From: Aldrovandia affinis
Taxonomy: Eukaryota > Chordata > Actinopteri > Notacanthiformes > Halosauridae
Assembly (NCBI GenBank): GCA_029706075.1
Contig: JAINUG010000197.1
Location: 1,093,009 to 1,157,008 of the forward strand
Length of the DNA: 64,000 bases
Direction of reading: 5' to 3'
The position numbers and the translations under genes are program-made. This document shows, in pieces, positions 12,524-21,914 of this stretch (position 1 is its first letter; every line of letters begins with the position of its first letter). The notes under the pieces are model-generated. The model did not search any database. It was given only the letters and a program-made list of their open reading frames with translations, and was not told where the DNA came from.

Positions 12524-14478
12524 GACTTCTCATCCTTCTGATGACTTCTCATCCTTCTTTCACGAGAAGGTTGAGGTCAGTCGCAACTCCTTCCCCCCAA
12601 CCTTTCCCTCTCCCATCCCGCTACCTAAACCTCCCCTCCTCTGTCCTCCTTCTCACCCCTCCCTGACTCGGACATCCTTCAACTAGTTCTCTCCCACCGT
12701 CCCACCACCTGCCCTCTTGATCCCATTCCTTCCCCCCTCTTCCAGTCCATTGCTATGGACATCCTCCCCTTTGTCTCCAATGTCATTAACTCCTCTCTGT
12801 CCTCTGGCTCTGTCCCCTCCTCCCTCAAATGCGCTCAGGTTGTCCCCCTCCTCAAAAAACCCTCTCTGAGTCCTGCTGTCATCTCTAACTACCGACCTGT
12901 CTCTCTCCTCCCATTCCTCTCCAAAACGTTAGAGCGGGCTGTCTATAATCAACTGTCTGCTCATCTCTCACAGAACGACCTGCTTGATCCTAACCAATCT
13001 GGGTTCAGAGCAGGCCACTCCACAGAGACTGCTCTCCTTGCGGTCACTGAGGCTCTTCACGTCGCGAAGTCCCGATCCCTTAGCTCCGTCCTCCTCCTCC
13101 TCGACCTGTCGGCGGCATTCGACACCGTGGACCACCGGATCCTGCTCTCATCTCTCGTCGAGATGGGAATCTCTGGATCTGCATTGACATGGTTCGAGTC
13201 CTACCTGGCTGACCGGTCCTACCAGGTGGCCTGGAGAGGATCCCTCTCCTCTCCCCGCACCCTCTCTACCGGTGTCCCGCAGGGTTCGGTGCTAGGCCCT
13301 GTCCTATTTTCTCTGTACACCAAGTCACTTGGCTCTGTTATTTCTGCTCATGGTTTTTCCTATCACTGTTATGCTGATGACACTCAACTCTTTCTCTCCT
13401 ACCCTCCATCTGATACCCAGGTCCCGGCACGGATCTCTGCATGCCTGGCTGACATCTCCGCATGGATGTCCACCCACCACCTGAAGCTGAACCTGCGGAA
13501 GACAGAGCTGCTCTTCTTCCCAGCGAAGGGCTCCCCGATGATTGATGCGTCAATCACCGTGGAAGGCTCCATAGTGTCTCCGTCCCAGTCTGCCAGGAGT
13601 CTTGGGGTAACCCTGGACAACCAGCTGTGCTTCTCGAGCCATATTGCAGCGATCACTCGGACCTGCCGTTTCTCCCTCCATAACATCCGAAGGATCCGAC
13701 CGTTCCTCACCCAAGAGGCCACTCAACTCCTGGTCCAGGCCCTGGTGATCTCACGTCTGGACTACTGCAATTCCTTGCTGGTAGGCCTTCCGGCCTGTGC
13801 CATCAAGCCACTGCAACTAGTCCAGAACGCTGCTGCTCGCCTGGTGTTCAACCAGCCGAAGTTCACCCACGTCACCCCTCTACTCTCCTCTCTGCACTGG
13901 CTCCCCATCGCAGCACGCATCAGATTCAAGTCACTGGTGCTTGCTTTTCAAGCGGCCAGAGGTACTGCTCCCCCATACCTCCAGTCACTCATCATGCCCT
14001 ACACCCCGTCCAGACCCCTCCGCTCCGCCTCCGCTGGCAGACTGACTGCCCCATCCCTCCGGGCGGCTGGCAGCCGCTCCTCGCGGTCTCGCCTCTTCTC
14101 TGTCCTGGTCCCTCATTGGTGGAATGACCTCCCGCAATCGGTCAGGACTGCGGAATCACTTCCAATCCTCCGCAAGAGACTCAAAACCCACCTCTTCAGA
14201 CTCCACTACCACTGAACACTGTCCATCTAGTCAATCTGTCGTCACCACTGTTTACTTGTTCTACTCAAAAAAAAGAAAAAAAAAAAAGAAAGACCCACTA
14301 ACCTTTTCTTTCCCAATGTTACAGGTATGATATGCAGACACCTGCAATGATGTCTACTGCCGCTTTACTGCACTGATCTTGTGCGCTAACTGATTGTTCT
14401 TACCTTGTATTAATGCACATCTTGTAAGTCGCTCTGGATAAGAGTGTCTGCTAAATGCTTAAAATGTAAAATGTAAAA
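12524..14478 (+). mobile_element. L2-clade LINE, 5' truncated
   Basis: This copy contains the reverse-transcriptase region, a short 3'UTR with an A-rich patch (14269-14290) and the fish L2-type tail with GTCGCTCTGGATAAGAG..., ending in TAAAATG repeats at about 14400-14478. The endonuclease half is missing, as expected for 5' truncation. The segment before the main ORF (12545-12750) also reads as LINE-like ('SDDFSSFFHEKVE') in another frame, so at least one frameshift exists. It lies inside a minus-strand Tc1 element. Confidence 0.85.
12755..14215 (+). pseudogene. L2-type LINE reverse transcriptase (truncated ORF2)
   Basis: This 486-residue open frame is the C-terminal part of a non-LTR retrotransposon ORF2. 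Reverse-transcriptase blocks are in order: 'SNYRPVSLLPFLSKTLER' (about residues 44-61), 'GFRAGHSTETALL', block A 'LLLLDLSAAFDTVDHRIL' with the first catalytic Asp, block B 'TGVPQGSVLGPVLFSLY', and block C 'CYADDTQLF' with the YADD catalytic pair. A C-terminal 'LLSSLHWLPIAARIRFK' and 'PPYL' region typical of L2/CR1-type elements follows. The usual N-terminal apurinic endonuclease is absent and the ATG at 12755 is internal, so this is a dead-on-arrival copy despite its long intact frame. In life the protein would copy LINE RNA into DNA at a nicked target. Confidence 0.88.
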
Positions 14479-14747
14479 ATGGAACAGGCAATGTGGGTTG
14501 AAGGCTTACATTGGTTTTCTCCAAACATAAACCTATCCAGATGTAGGAACAAGAGTAAAAGACAACTCATCAGACCATATTACTTTCTTCCACTGCTTAG
14601 AAGTCAAGGTTTTGTGCTCATTACCCCAGGTTATGCATGGTTGTGCATTGGCCTAGGTTACAAACAGTTTCCGAATGGCAGCCCTACCATAAATATCAGC
14701 TTTGTGAAGCTCATGACATACAGACTTTGTCGAGACTAGGTCACGAG

Positions 14748-15731
14748 CAGAGATGGCCAGTATTTCTGTTACTTGTATTTGAAATACGTATTTCAATTAC
14801 TTTTGAGTATTTCGGAATTTGTATTTGACAGGACTGAAAAAAATCAAATGTCATTTGTAACAAGATACTTTAGGGTGGAGTAATTTTGTATTTTCAAAAT
14901 ACTCAAAATACTTTATCCATGATTCAAAGAACATAAAAAAAGAACAACAGTACACTTAGACACACTCACACAGTGATTTTTAGACCCACTCTCTGTCGGT
15001 TGGACAAGGCAGTGAATGCATGCACACGTGGATGCATGCATGTATCTGGTCGCAGGCAGCTATTGAGAATTTGGCGCTTGTTTTCACACAAGCCTACTCA
15101 CAGTATTCTAAGTGGCGTTTTGAGAAATCGTGACGTGACGTGGAAAGTTAGAAAAGACGATTTCTCAAAACGCCACTTAGAATACTGTGAGTAGGCTTGT
15201 GTGAAAACAAGCGCCGAATTCTCAATAGCTGCCTGCGACCAGATACATGCATGCATCCATGTGACTCCAGAAACACTAGCTAGCATGTACAATTCATGCT
15301 GATTTGTTTGTAAGTTTGTACTGTACTATTTTCAGTATTTTTCTTTTATATACAAATAGCATCAAAGATAAGAAATTGGTTGTCAATAGCCCAAACAACC
15401 AAAATGGAGGGAGTAATGTGGGCAAACTAATTAGGAGATGCTAAAGATGTGATTGTGCCTCTAACACTTAACACACGGAGATAGCCTATGTGATTTTGCC
15501 TTTTTGCTCATATTCATAGAGAAAGGCAGCCACCTATTCATATGTTGGCCTACGATAGCCAATTGGAGACAAGTTTTTTTTTCTCCTGTATTTTGAAAAT
15601 ACAAAATACATGTATTTTATCTTATACATTTTCTGGCACCATTATTTTGTATTTTGATCTGATACATTTATTTGAGGGGTATTTTGTATTTTGTAACAAG
15701 ATACATTTTGATGTATCTTTGCCCATCTCTG
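14748..15731. mobile_element. Non-autonomous hAT-like DNA transposon with 8-bp target duplication
   Basis: Ends are inverted: CAGAGATGGCCA at 14748 and, on the other strand, CAGAGATGGGCA ending at 15731. Both are flanked by the direct repeat GTCACGAG (14740-14747 and 15732-15739), the 8-bp duplication typical of hAT insertions. Sub-terminal sequence is rich in TATTTGAAATAC-like motifs. No transposase is encoded. The interior holds a long inverted repeat (15025-15263). It interrupts the Tc1 transposase sequence, which resumes on both sides. Confidence 0.85.
15025..15263. repeat. Near-perfect long inverted repeat, 107-bp arms
   Basis: The left arm 15025-15131 and right arm 15157-15263 are reverse complements over 107 bp with about two mismatches by eye. 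They are separated by a 25-bp spacer (15132-15156). It lies inside the hAT-like element. Confidence 0.92.
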
Positions 15732-15960
15732 GTCACGAGGTGTATATTCAGTTCTGTGGTCATTTTTGAGGCCATGTTAATTGTCCATCTATCCCTGTTG
15801 GTGAGCTTTGACTTACGACTACTGTTACTCTTTCCAGATACATTTATTTTTTGTTCGTCGAATGACACTGTTCCCCTTGACACATTAAATAATTTCGCCG
15901 TTTCTGTGACTGACGCACCTGCAATTCAGGCACCAACTGTTTGACCTCTTATGAGGACAT

Positions 15961-18030
15961 AATGAGAAACATGTTTAAGAATGTTCAGTACATTAATGAT
16001 TGTTTGGTCATACACTCGCTATCAAGGAATCTGTGTTGGCAATGGTTGACCTGTCATAGGGAGAAGCCTGGTTGGTGTGGTGGCTTGTTCTTTCTAAATT
16101 GAATAATGGGTAATTAAACCCACATGGAGAACACTAAGTAGTGTGTAGCATAAATGCAGGTCATAGCAAGGTTCCCTAAACTTCACGGTTGAAGGGGGAG
16201 CTGAAGCTTGTCAGGTACCAAAGTGAAAATCTGAAAAAACGGATGAGTTAAGCAATACGGAAAAATGTTCCAGTGTTTTCTCTCTTCTTTATCAGTAAAG
16301 GTCTATGGTACATTAATAGGGTGAGTGCTCTCCTGCTCCATTGAAGCTGAAAGCCCAATGTCTGGGCTTAGCATGCCACCAGTCTCCAGTTTGGAGTTCC
16401 AGGTCCAGGTTATAGCATACAGTACTCAAGTTAACGGGGCTTAAGAAGAGGGTACCATACAGTACAGTACAGTAAAAAACATATCACAGAGACCCAAGAT
16501 TTTAGCCTTCAGAGTCTGGCAAGTCTGCAATGTTTGAGAAAGAAAGTTGTACAATAAACATTGCACGAGTTGTGTAATTGAGTTGTGTAATGGAGCAGGG
16601 TGCTTATAATATTCTGCTGATTTACTACCTTTCATCATTTCAAATTATAAGCAGGGTTAGGGTCAAATTAATTTAAATTTAAATATCAGTCAATTAAAAT
16701 TTCACATAATGTTCTATGAGGGATTTTTAATTAATTTAATTGACTCAAACCCTGGTTACAAAATACAGTACTTTTGACTTAATCTTTTGAATAAATCTAA
16801 AACTGTTTGGGTTTACTCTGAATGACATTGGGTGTAAACATTCAATTTAAGTCAGTTTAATTTCAGTATAAATGTTGAGCAGCATCAATAGTATCAGGTC
16901 TCTCCTGTCCTTGCGTGCTTTCAGCACAGAGCAGGTCCTGCTCAGCGTCCAACCCAGAGATGGTGTCATGGCAATGTCCAACCTGCACACCTCACCAAGG
17001 CTCTGCCCAGGCATACAGTAGTTCACATTTTTAAAATTAAAGTTTTAAAAGTTTAAAAGTTCAAATTAAAGTTTTCATACCTGTCACCTTAAAAACATTA
17101 AGAAAAAATATGGAGAATTATGCAATCACATACAATATGGGCACCAAAAATACTCCAGCAACTGCTCACAACTGACTGCAAGGCCTTCCCACACATATGG
17201 GATCAGCCACATGCTACAGAAACATAACCTAAACACTCAGGTACACATGGAGCTTTCAAGATGACATGACCCCACTCCCTACCTAAAATATTTCACTGCA
17301 CAGTCCCATAAACCAATCACTGTCCCTCTAGCAGAAACACAGGTGAATGAACGTATACAGTAGGCTTACAGTGCAGAACCCTCTCAATTTATCCAAAAGA
17401 CACAAGAAACTCAATCGTACACAAATCAAACATGTTGGAATGACATAACATAGCCAATGTTTTGACTGAAAATAGTCTGACTGATCTACTTTTTTGTTGA
17501 AGACATTCGACATTCACTGTGACATATGTTTGTCTTTAGGATTTAAATGCATAGCATCTTAAACAGACTAAATAAAGAAGGTACAAAATACGAAAATACT
17601 GAAACACATGGCTTCCACACCAATGGGGCTTAGCCTCTTCCTGTCAGTCCCCTAGTGGTATGGCACCAGTGCTATGAGATTTATAATAATTCACAATTCA
17701 TAAATATCATTAATTGTAATTATTACTGACATTTTGTTTCTTGGTGCCATTCCCTTGTAAATTGTTATGAGTCTGGGAAACTCATCATACCAATCCTTAA
17801 TTTATGACTGATTATGATCATAAAATTGTGGGGCATTTCCCCATTACACCGAAATGCAAACACTAAACTTGGGGGGGGGGTTACAACTCTCCCATCAATA
17901 AAAGTCGTAAATCTTTGCTTTCTTTGTTCAATTTCAGCTAAAAGAAAATTGCATTCTCTGGGATGTGTACAATAATTCATATAAGTTTTTGTCATTCTCA
18001 AGTTCAACTCATGTCCTCCTTGTCTGTCTC
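15961..18030. other. Unassigned intergenic sequence
   Basis: No gene or clear mobile element apart from the small inverted-repeat element at 16652-16754. A G run at 17872-17880 and scattered AT-rich stretches are the only low-complexity features. Confidence 0.45.
16652..16754. mobile_element. Small inverted-repeat (MITE-like) element
   Basis: The left end CAGGGTTAGGGTCAAATTAA and the right end, read in reverse complement as CCAGGGTTTGAGTCAATTAA, form imperfect terminal inverted repeats about 25 bp long. The element is about 103 bp. No clear target duplication was seen, so the family is unknown. Confidence 0.5.
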
Positions 18031-18041
18031 TGTGTGTGCCC

Positions 18042-18113
18042 GCATTCTCCACCATATATAGCAAGATGGCAGGGGTGGCCAGCATGCCAGGTGGTGAGTG
18101 GATGAAAGACCAA
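18042..18113 (+). repeat. 72-bp dispersed direct repeat, copy 1
   Basis: Closely matches 23782-23853 in the same orientation, both opening with GCATTCTCCAC and sharing GGCAGGGGTGGCCA and GGTGGTGAGTGGATGAAAG. Sequence outside the block does not match, so it is a fragment of an unidentified repeat. Confidence 0.75.
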
Positions 18114-18737
18114 ACCAAAAAGTGGAGTTCCAATAGGCTAACGGCCAATTTATTATCTTTCTACAATGAAAATAAAAAACAGGAAGATACAGCAGTTAAA
18201 TCAAAACTATGCAATAGAGGGGAAACAGCAACCAAAAACCAGCACTTCTGCCTCCATGCCCCAAAACTCTACAATCAGGCTGTTTATAATGGCTTTTATA
18301 ATGGCTTAATGAAGGCAATGGCTCACAGCTGAGTTGATTGCTCATTAGCCTAAGGTGAGTCTGCCTGTAAGTGAGGCCGCTGCTGTCCAAGGTCCTGTAG
18401 TCCTCTCCAGGTTGTGGGAGGGAACAGGAACACCTGACAGCAGCTAAAAGGGAGGGGCAGCCCTCTCTACTCCTCCCTCCACCTCGCTCAGTGTCACCTA
18501 CCCTCCTGCTCAGCTCTGACTAAGGTGGAAATCTCCAGAAACTGGGGCCCCCAGAGAGACTGGGGATAGCAGGCGACATCGACAGGTGAGGCGATAGCCA
18601 GGCAGTGGTGGAGCCAGCACACCAGGTCACAGCATGCAATGTCCACCAGGGCTCGAGGCTGACTCCAAATTGACCCCAGCCGCTATACACAGCAGTTCTC
18701 CCTGCATCTGCATCTCTGTGTGTGTTTTCTTTTTCTG

Positions 18738-19600
18738 CTGATAATTTCAAAGTCATTCCTCCAAAAGTCATCATTGCCAGGGTTGGTGAGGATGTGGTCT
18801 TGCTAGCCCAACTGGCCCCTAAAAGTGATGCTTTGGGAATGGCCGTGAAGTGGAGAAAATCAAACAGTACAATTAACAAATATGATAAACTGACAGAGAA
18901 CACTGAGAATGTGCTTGCGGCATACAGGGGCAAGACAAGCCTGTTCAAAGATGAACTGGAGAATGGGAATGTCTCTCTGAGGCTGATTAATGTCCAAGTC
19001 TCAGATATTGATAATTACAGTTGTTCTGTCACTTCCCTGGCATGGACTACGGAATCGGAGCTTACTAATTAAGTTTCACGTCATTGGTAAGTTAAATGTG
19101 GTTAGACCAATCAATCAATCAAAAATGTATTCATTGCAGCACAGTTTTACGATTAAATTGTCACAAAGTTCCGCAAAAAATGCTTTTCGGGGAATTGAAA
19201 AACCAGTAAACGCATAAAACCCAGAGCCAATTGGAAAAAAAACAGGAAGATTATTCTCTGACCCTGGGAAAAGATGCATTATCCTTTCAAAATAATGAAA
19301 AGATCATTTGAACAATGGACTTGTTTAATGGGGCTTTTAATTTAGGCCTGATTTAAATACTAGCACTCTCATTTAAAATCTGGACCAATCAAGCAGGACT
19401 TCTGGGGAAAAAATGAGAGCCTTGGCCTTGGCTTGGTCTTGTTTCCTGACTCATTACTTTCATTTCATGCTTTTATTGACAGGTGTTGGAAACCCACCAC
19501 TCGTCTCCTTGGCTGCACCCAATGATGGCATCAGATTCACGTGCTTCTCCAGTGGCTGGTGCCCATTTCTTCTGTCCATCTGAGCAGAGGGCGAGGATAG
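18738..19600 (+). pseudogene. Butyrophilin/B7-like immunoglobulin gene fragment
   Basis: Two exon-like blocks resemble the V-set and C-set domains of butyrophilin/MOG/B7-type immune receptors. Block 1 (about 18741-19086) reads 'FKVIPPKVIIARVGEDVVLL', then 'GMAVKWRKS', 'YRGKTSLFKDELENGNVSLR', and 'VSDIDNYSCSV'. The core Trp and second Cys are present, but the usual first Cys is replaced (LLAQL). One extra base near 19066 causes a stop just before the expected 'KFHVIG' end and a good donor, gtaagt, at 19087. Block 2 starts after an acceptor AG at 19481-19482 with 'VGNPPLVSLAAPNDGIRFTC' then 'FSSGW', the opening of a butyrophilin C-type domain, and soon hits a stop. No clean acceptor precedes block 1. 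Most likely a pseudogene; a highly diverged gene with a sequencing error is possible. Confidence 0.7.
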
Positions 19601-19697
19601 ATCTGACCACCAAAGCCCAGACTGTGGTGATTAGACCTGGGAGGAGCAAAGAAGGAAAGAGAGCAAACGGAAAAGAAAATAATGGCCAAAGGCCGTA

Positions 19698-19771
19698 ACA
19701 CACACACACACATGCATACACACACACATGCACACATATGCATGCACATACACACACTCACACACACACAC
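19698..19771 (+). repeat. (CA)n microsatellite
   Basis: CA dinucleotide blocks interrupted by CATGCA and CATATG. Confidence 0.9.
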
Positions 19772-19901
19772 TACGGGCTGTTCTATAACCGGTCAATGTT
19801 TGGGGCTGGATGGGTTCCTCTCTCAGGTCTGGACAGGTCTCACTGAAGCCTCTGTACAGGAGAGGGGGAGAGGGGAATCATGTGTTTGGGCTTACCCCAC
19901 C

Positions 19902-19928
19902 CTCTCTCTCTCTCTCTCTCTCTCTCTT
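19902..19928 (+). repeat. (TC)n microsatellite
   Basis: A run of about 13 TC dinucleotides. Confidence 0.9.
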
Positions 19929-19984
19929 TGTGCATGCTGGGAGTTCTGGGTGGGAGGTGTTGTTGGCAGTAGGTGAGAGCATAG

Positions 19985-21190
19985 GGCATGATAATATGTG
20001 TTATGCTTCACACATGAATAAAGCGGTGGTGGTGTTCATGAAGGAAGAGAAATGCGTAAATCGGTTGATTGAGAATGGTGTGATTGTTCGTGATCTTTAC
20101 GTACAGGTTTCACCTTTAGCAGTCTACAAATATTACAGTTTCAGGAGTTCCAGCTTTTATCCCAAATGAGCTATTAGGGCACGAACTCCAAAGGTTTGGA
20201 AAGTTTGCGAGTGCTTTTAAAACTATGAGTCTCGGGTGTAAAGATTCAGATTCAGATTCAGATTCAGATTTCTTTATTGTTACATCTGTGATACTACGTA
20301 CACCAGAGTAAAAATCTTGGGCCAGGCCCCTCAACATCGCAGCATCAGAATACACACAGAATATCACACTTTGTAAACAAAATAGAAATAGAATAGATAA
20401 ATAATATATAAAATATAAGGTAACAAAATAATTTTAAGTAGGATCCGAAGATCAAACATATGTAGTCTCTGAGAAGACAGGCATACATGTTTCTGGATTC
20501 ACAAACACAGTCTTTAGATGTGTCTTTCAGGGTTAAACACGGGGATGGACATTATATGGTCTATGCCAGTTCTGGCAGTATGAAGTGCTTTGAGTGTGGT
20601 GACATGGGTCATAAACGCTTTGCATGTCCACATAGGCAGCGAGCGCAGTGCTGCGACTGATAATACCTTGTCCTCTGGGAACAACAGTGGGGAAGGGATT
20701 GTGGAGCAGGCTGTCAAAGTTCCGTCACAGCCAGAGGAGACGCAAACTCCTCCGGTTGTAGGGGGGAAATGTGCCTCTCCGTCATCAGTGCCATTGATAA
20801 AGACGGGAGGTGCGGGTAATACTGCGTCCTCTGGGAACAACAGTGGGGAAGGGATCGTGTAGCAGGCTGTCAAAGTTCCGTCACAGCCAGAGGAGTCGCA
20901 AACTCCTCCGGTTGTAGGGGGGAAATGCGCCTCTCCGTCATCAGTTTTAAAGACGAGCGGTGCGCAGTGTGAAATCGGGGCTGTACCTGGGGCTAATGAT
21001 GCGGTGGCATCCAATAGTTCTGCAGGTCTAGGGGGGCCTGTGCCCGCTAACAGTGTAGCAGGTAGCAAAGGAAGTGCTGTGGCTGAGCCAGTCGTTCCTA
21101 GCAGCCAGGCTGATGTTGAGGAAATGGACTATGATTCAGAGGCAGAGAGTGTATCTTTGTTTGATATTGGTAAGAATGGCGATGTGTAGT
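19985..21190 (+). pseudogene. Tx1-type LINE ORF1 remnant (CCHC zinc knuckle)
   Basis: ORF1 of this LINE class encodes a nucleic-acid-binding protein. Visible pieces are 'HMNKAVVVFMKEEKCVNRLI' followed by 'VQVSPLAV' (about 20005-20130), and a further piece up to 20235 reading like 'ELQRFGKFASAFK' in another frame. After an insertion, 'DVSFRVKHGDGHYMVYASSG' follows, then a CCHC knuckle 'CFECGDMGHKRFACPH' at about 20585-20635. A low-complexity Ser/Gly/Pro tail follows, carrying a ~147-bp tandem duplication (20677-20790 and 20824-20943). Stops and frameshifts make it non-functional. Confidence 0.72.
20240..20452 (-). mobile_element. 5'-truncated LINE 3' fragment with (TCTGAA)n tail
   Basis: On the minus strand the fragment ends in ...CAATAAAGAAA followed by TCTGAA repeats (20245-20272 on plus as GATTCA units). 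It splits the ORF1 sequence of the host LINE, which resumes at about 20453. The LINE family is not certain. Confidence 0.65.
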
Positions 21191-21423
21191 CATTAGAGGA
21201 AATAAATGATTTTTTGGATGAGACTTTTGGCAAGTCATTAAAGGTGACAGATTGTTTTCAGGTTGCTGATATTTTTTTAGATCCGTCAGCATTCTGCAAA
21301 AACTTGTTGGATTTGATGTGTTGGATGAAAAGAAAAGATTCTGTCTAAAAAAGCACGTCACTGTATTGAGGAAGAAAAGGTGAAGAAGACCAAGTAGTAA
21401 TCTTAGCAATGATAATGATCATG

Positions 21424-21593
21424 TGTAACCGGTCTTGGTTGTGCCCTGCAGCGAGTTTCGAACCGAGGGGGATCTCCGACGTGACAAGAGAGCGATTAAG
21501 CTCGCGGAGCTAAAGACTCAAGTCCCCAACTCCGGGAACTAATCGTACTCTTAATCGCAGCGGGCGCTCACGTACCAGAGCTCACCCGCTACA
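21424..21593 (-). repeat. TRIM 3' LTR (minus orientation)
   Basis: 170-bp terminal repeat. On the minus strand it starts TGTAGCGGGTGAGC and carries GGTTCGAAACTCG, which resembles a Pol III B box, about 50 nt after a weak A-box-like TAGCTCCGCGAG. Confidence 0.8.
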
Positions 21594-21674
21594 TTCTCCC
21601 CCCCGAAACTTCTGCGGCAGCAACCACGGCCCGACTGATTGACATCAGTCGTGGCATCCGAGTCACGGCACCAA

Positions 21675-21847
21675 TGTGACGGTGTTGGTTCTGCCTGCAG
21701 CGAGTTTCGAACCGAGGGGATCTCCAACGCGACAAGAGAGCGATTAAGCTCGCCGAGCTAAAGACTCAAGTCTCTAACTCCGGGAACTAATCGTACTCTT
21801 ATCCACGTCACTCCGCAGCGGGTGCTCACCAGAGCCCATCCGCTACA
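21675..21847 (-). repeat. TRIM 5' LTR (minus orientation)
   Basis: 173-bp terminal repeat, about 90% identical to its partner with small indels. It contains the same B-box-like GGTTCGAAAC. Confidence 0.8.
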
Positions 21848-21914
21848 CATGCACCACAAGGTGTACTCTTTCTACCTGTTTTCATTGTTTTATTCTTTCT
21901 TCTTCTCTATTCAC

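Larger units (their letters stand above)
12344..15960 (-). mobile_element. Tc1/mariner-like transposon split by two insertions
   Basis: Three minus-strand blocks encode consecutive parts of one Tc1-type transposase. The N-terminal block is at about 15735-15930, with 'AGASVTETAKLFNVSRGTVS' and 'KLTNRDRWT', a helix-turn-helix DNA-binding region. The middle block is at 14479-14740, covering the '...W...VIWSDE-like...' to 'VWRxP...FNP' portion, with stops. The C-terminal part is at 12344-12523, with 'GGSIMVCASILWELLGRI' and 'LHGRIMSKEYEAIFGNQG'. An L2 LINE (12524-14478) separates the C-terminal from the middle block. A hAT-like element (14748-15731) separates the middle from the N-terminal block. 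Terminal inverted repeats were not located. The transposase is inactive. Confidence 0.75.
21424..21847 (-). mobile_element. Complete TRIM-like miniature LTR retrotransposon
   Basis: Two direct terminal repeats of ~170 bp (21424-21593, 21675-21847) begin TGT and end ACA and enclose only 81 bp. On the minus strand, one base after the 5' LTR, lies an 18-nt primer-binding site TGGTGCCGTGACTCGGAT (21656-21673), the exact complement of the 3' end of vertebrate tRNA-His as I know it. A polypurine tract GGGGGGGAGAA (21594-21604) directly precedes the 3' LTR. The element is flanked by the 4-bp duplication CATG (21420-21423, 21848-21851). No coding capacity. It would need proteins in trans from an autonomous LTR element. 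The LTRs differ by roughly 10% by eye, so it is not recent. Confidence 0.85.

Noticed and set aside
13338-13722. Minus-strand open frames opposite the L2 reverse transcriptase
   Set aside because: Shadow frames antisense to a clear coding frame.
19483-19757. Frames overlapping the second Ig block and CA repeat on the minus strand
   Set aside because: They run into the CA microsatellite and have no domain; the plus-strand Ig-like reading is better supported.
21424-21847. tRNA gene suggested by GGTTCGAAAC in the repeats
   Set aside because: No T-stem or acceptor stem can form around the B-box-like motif. The direct-repeat, primer-site and polypurine layout explains the region better.
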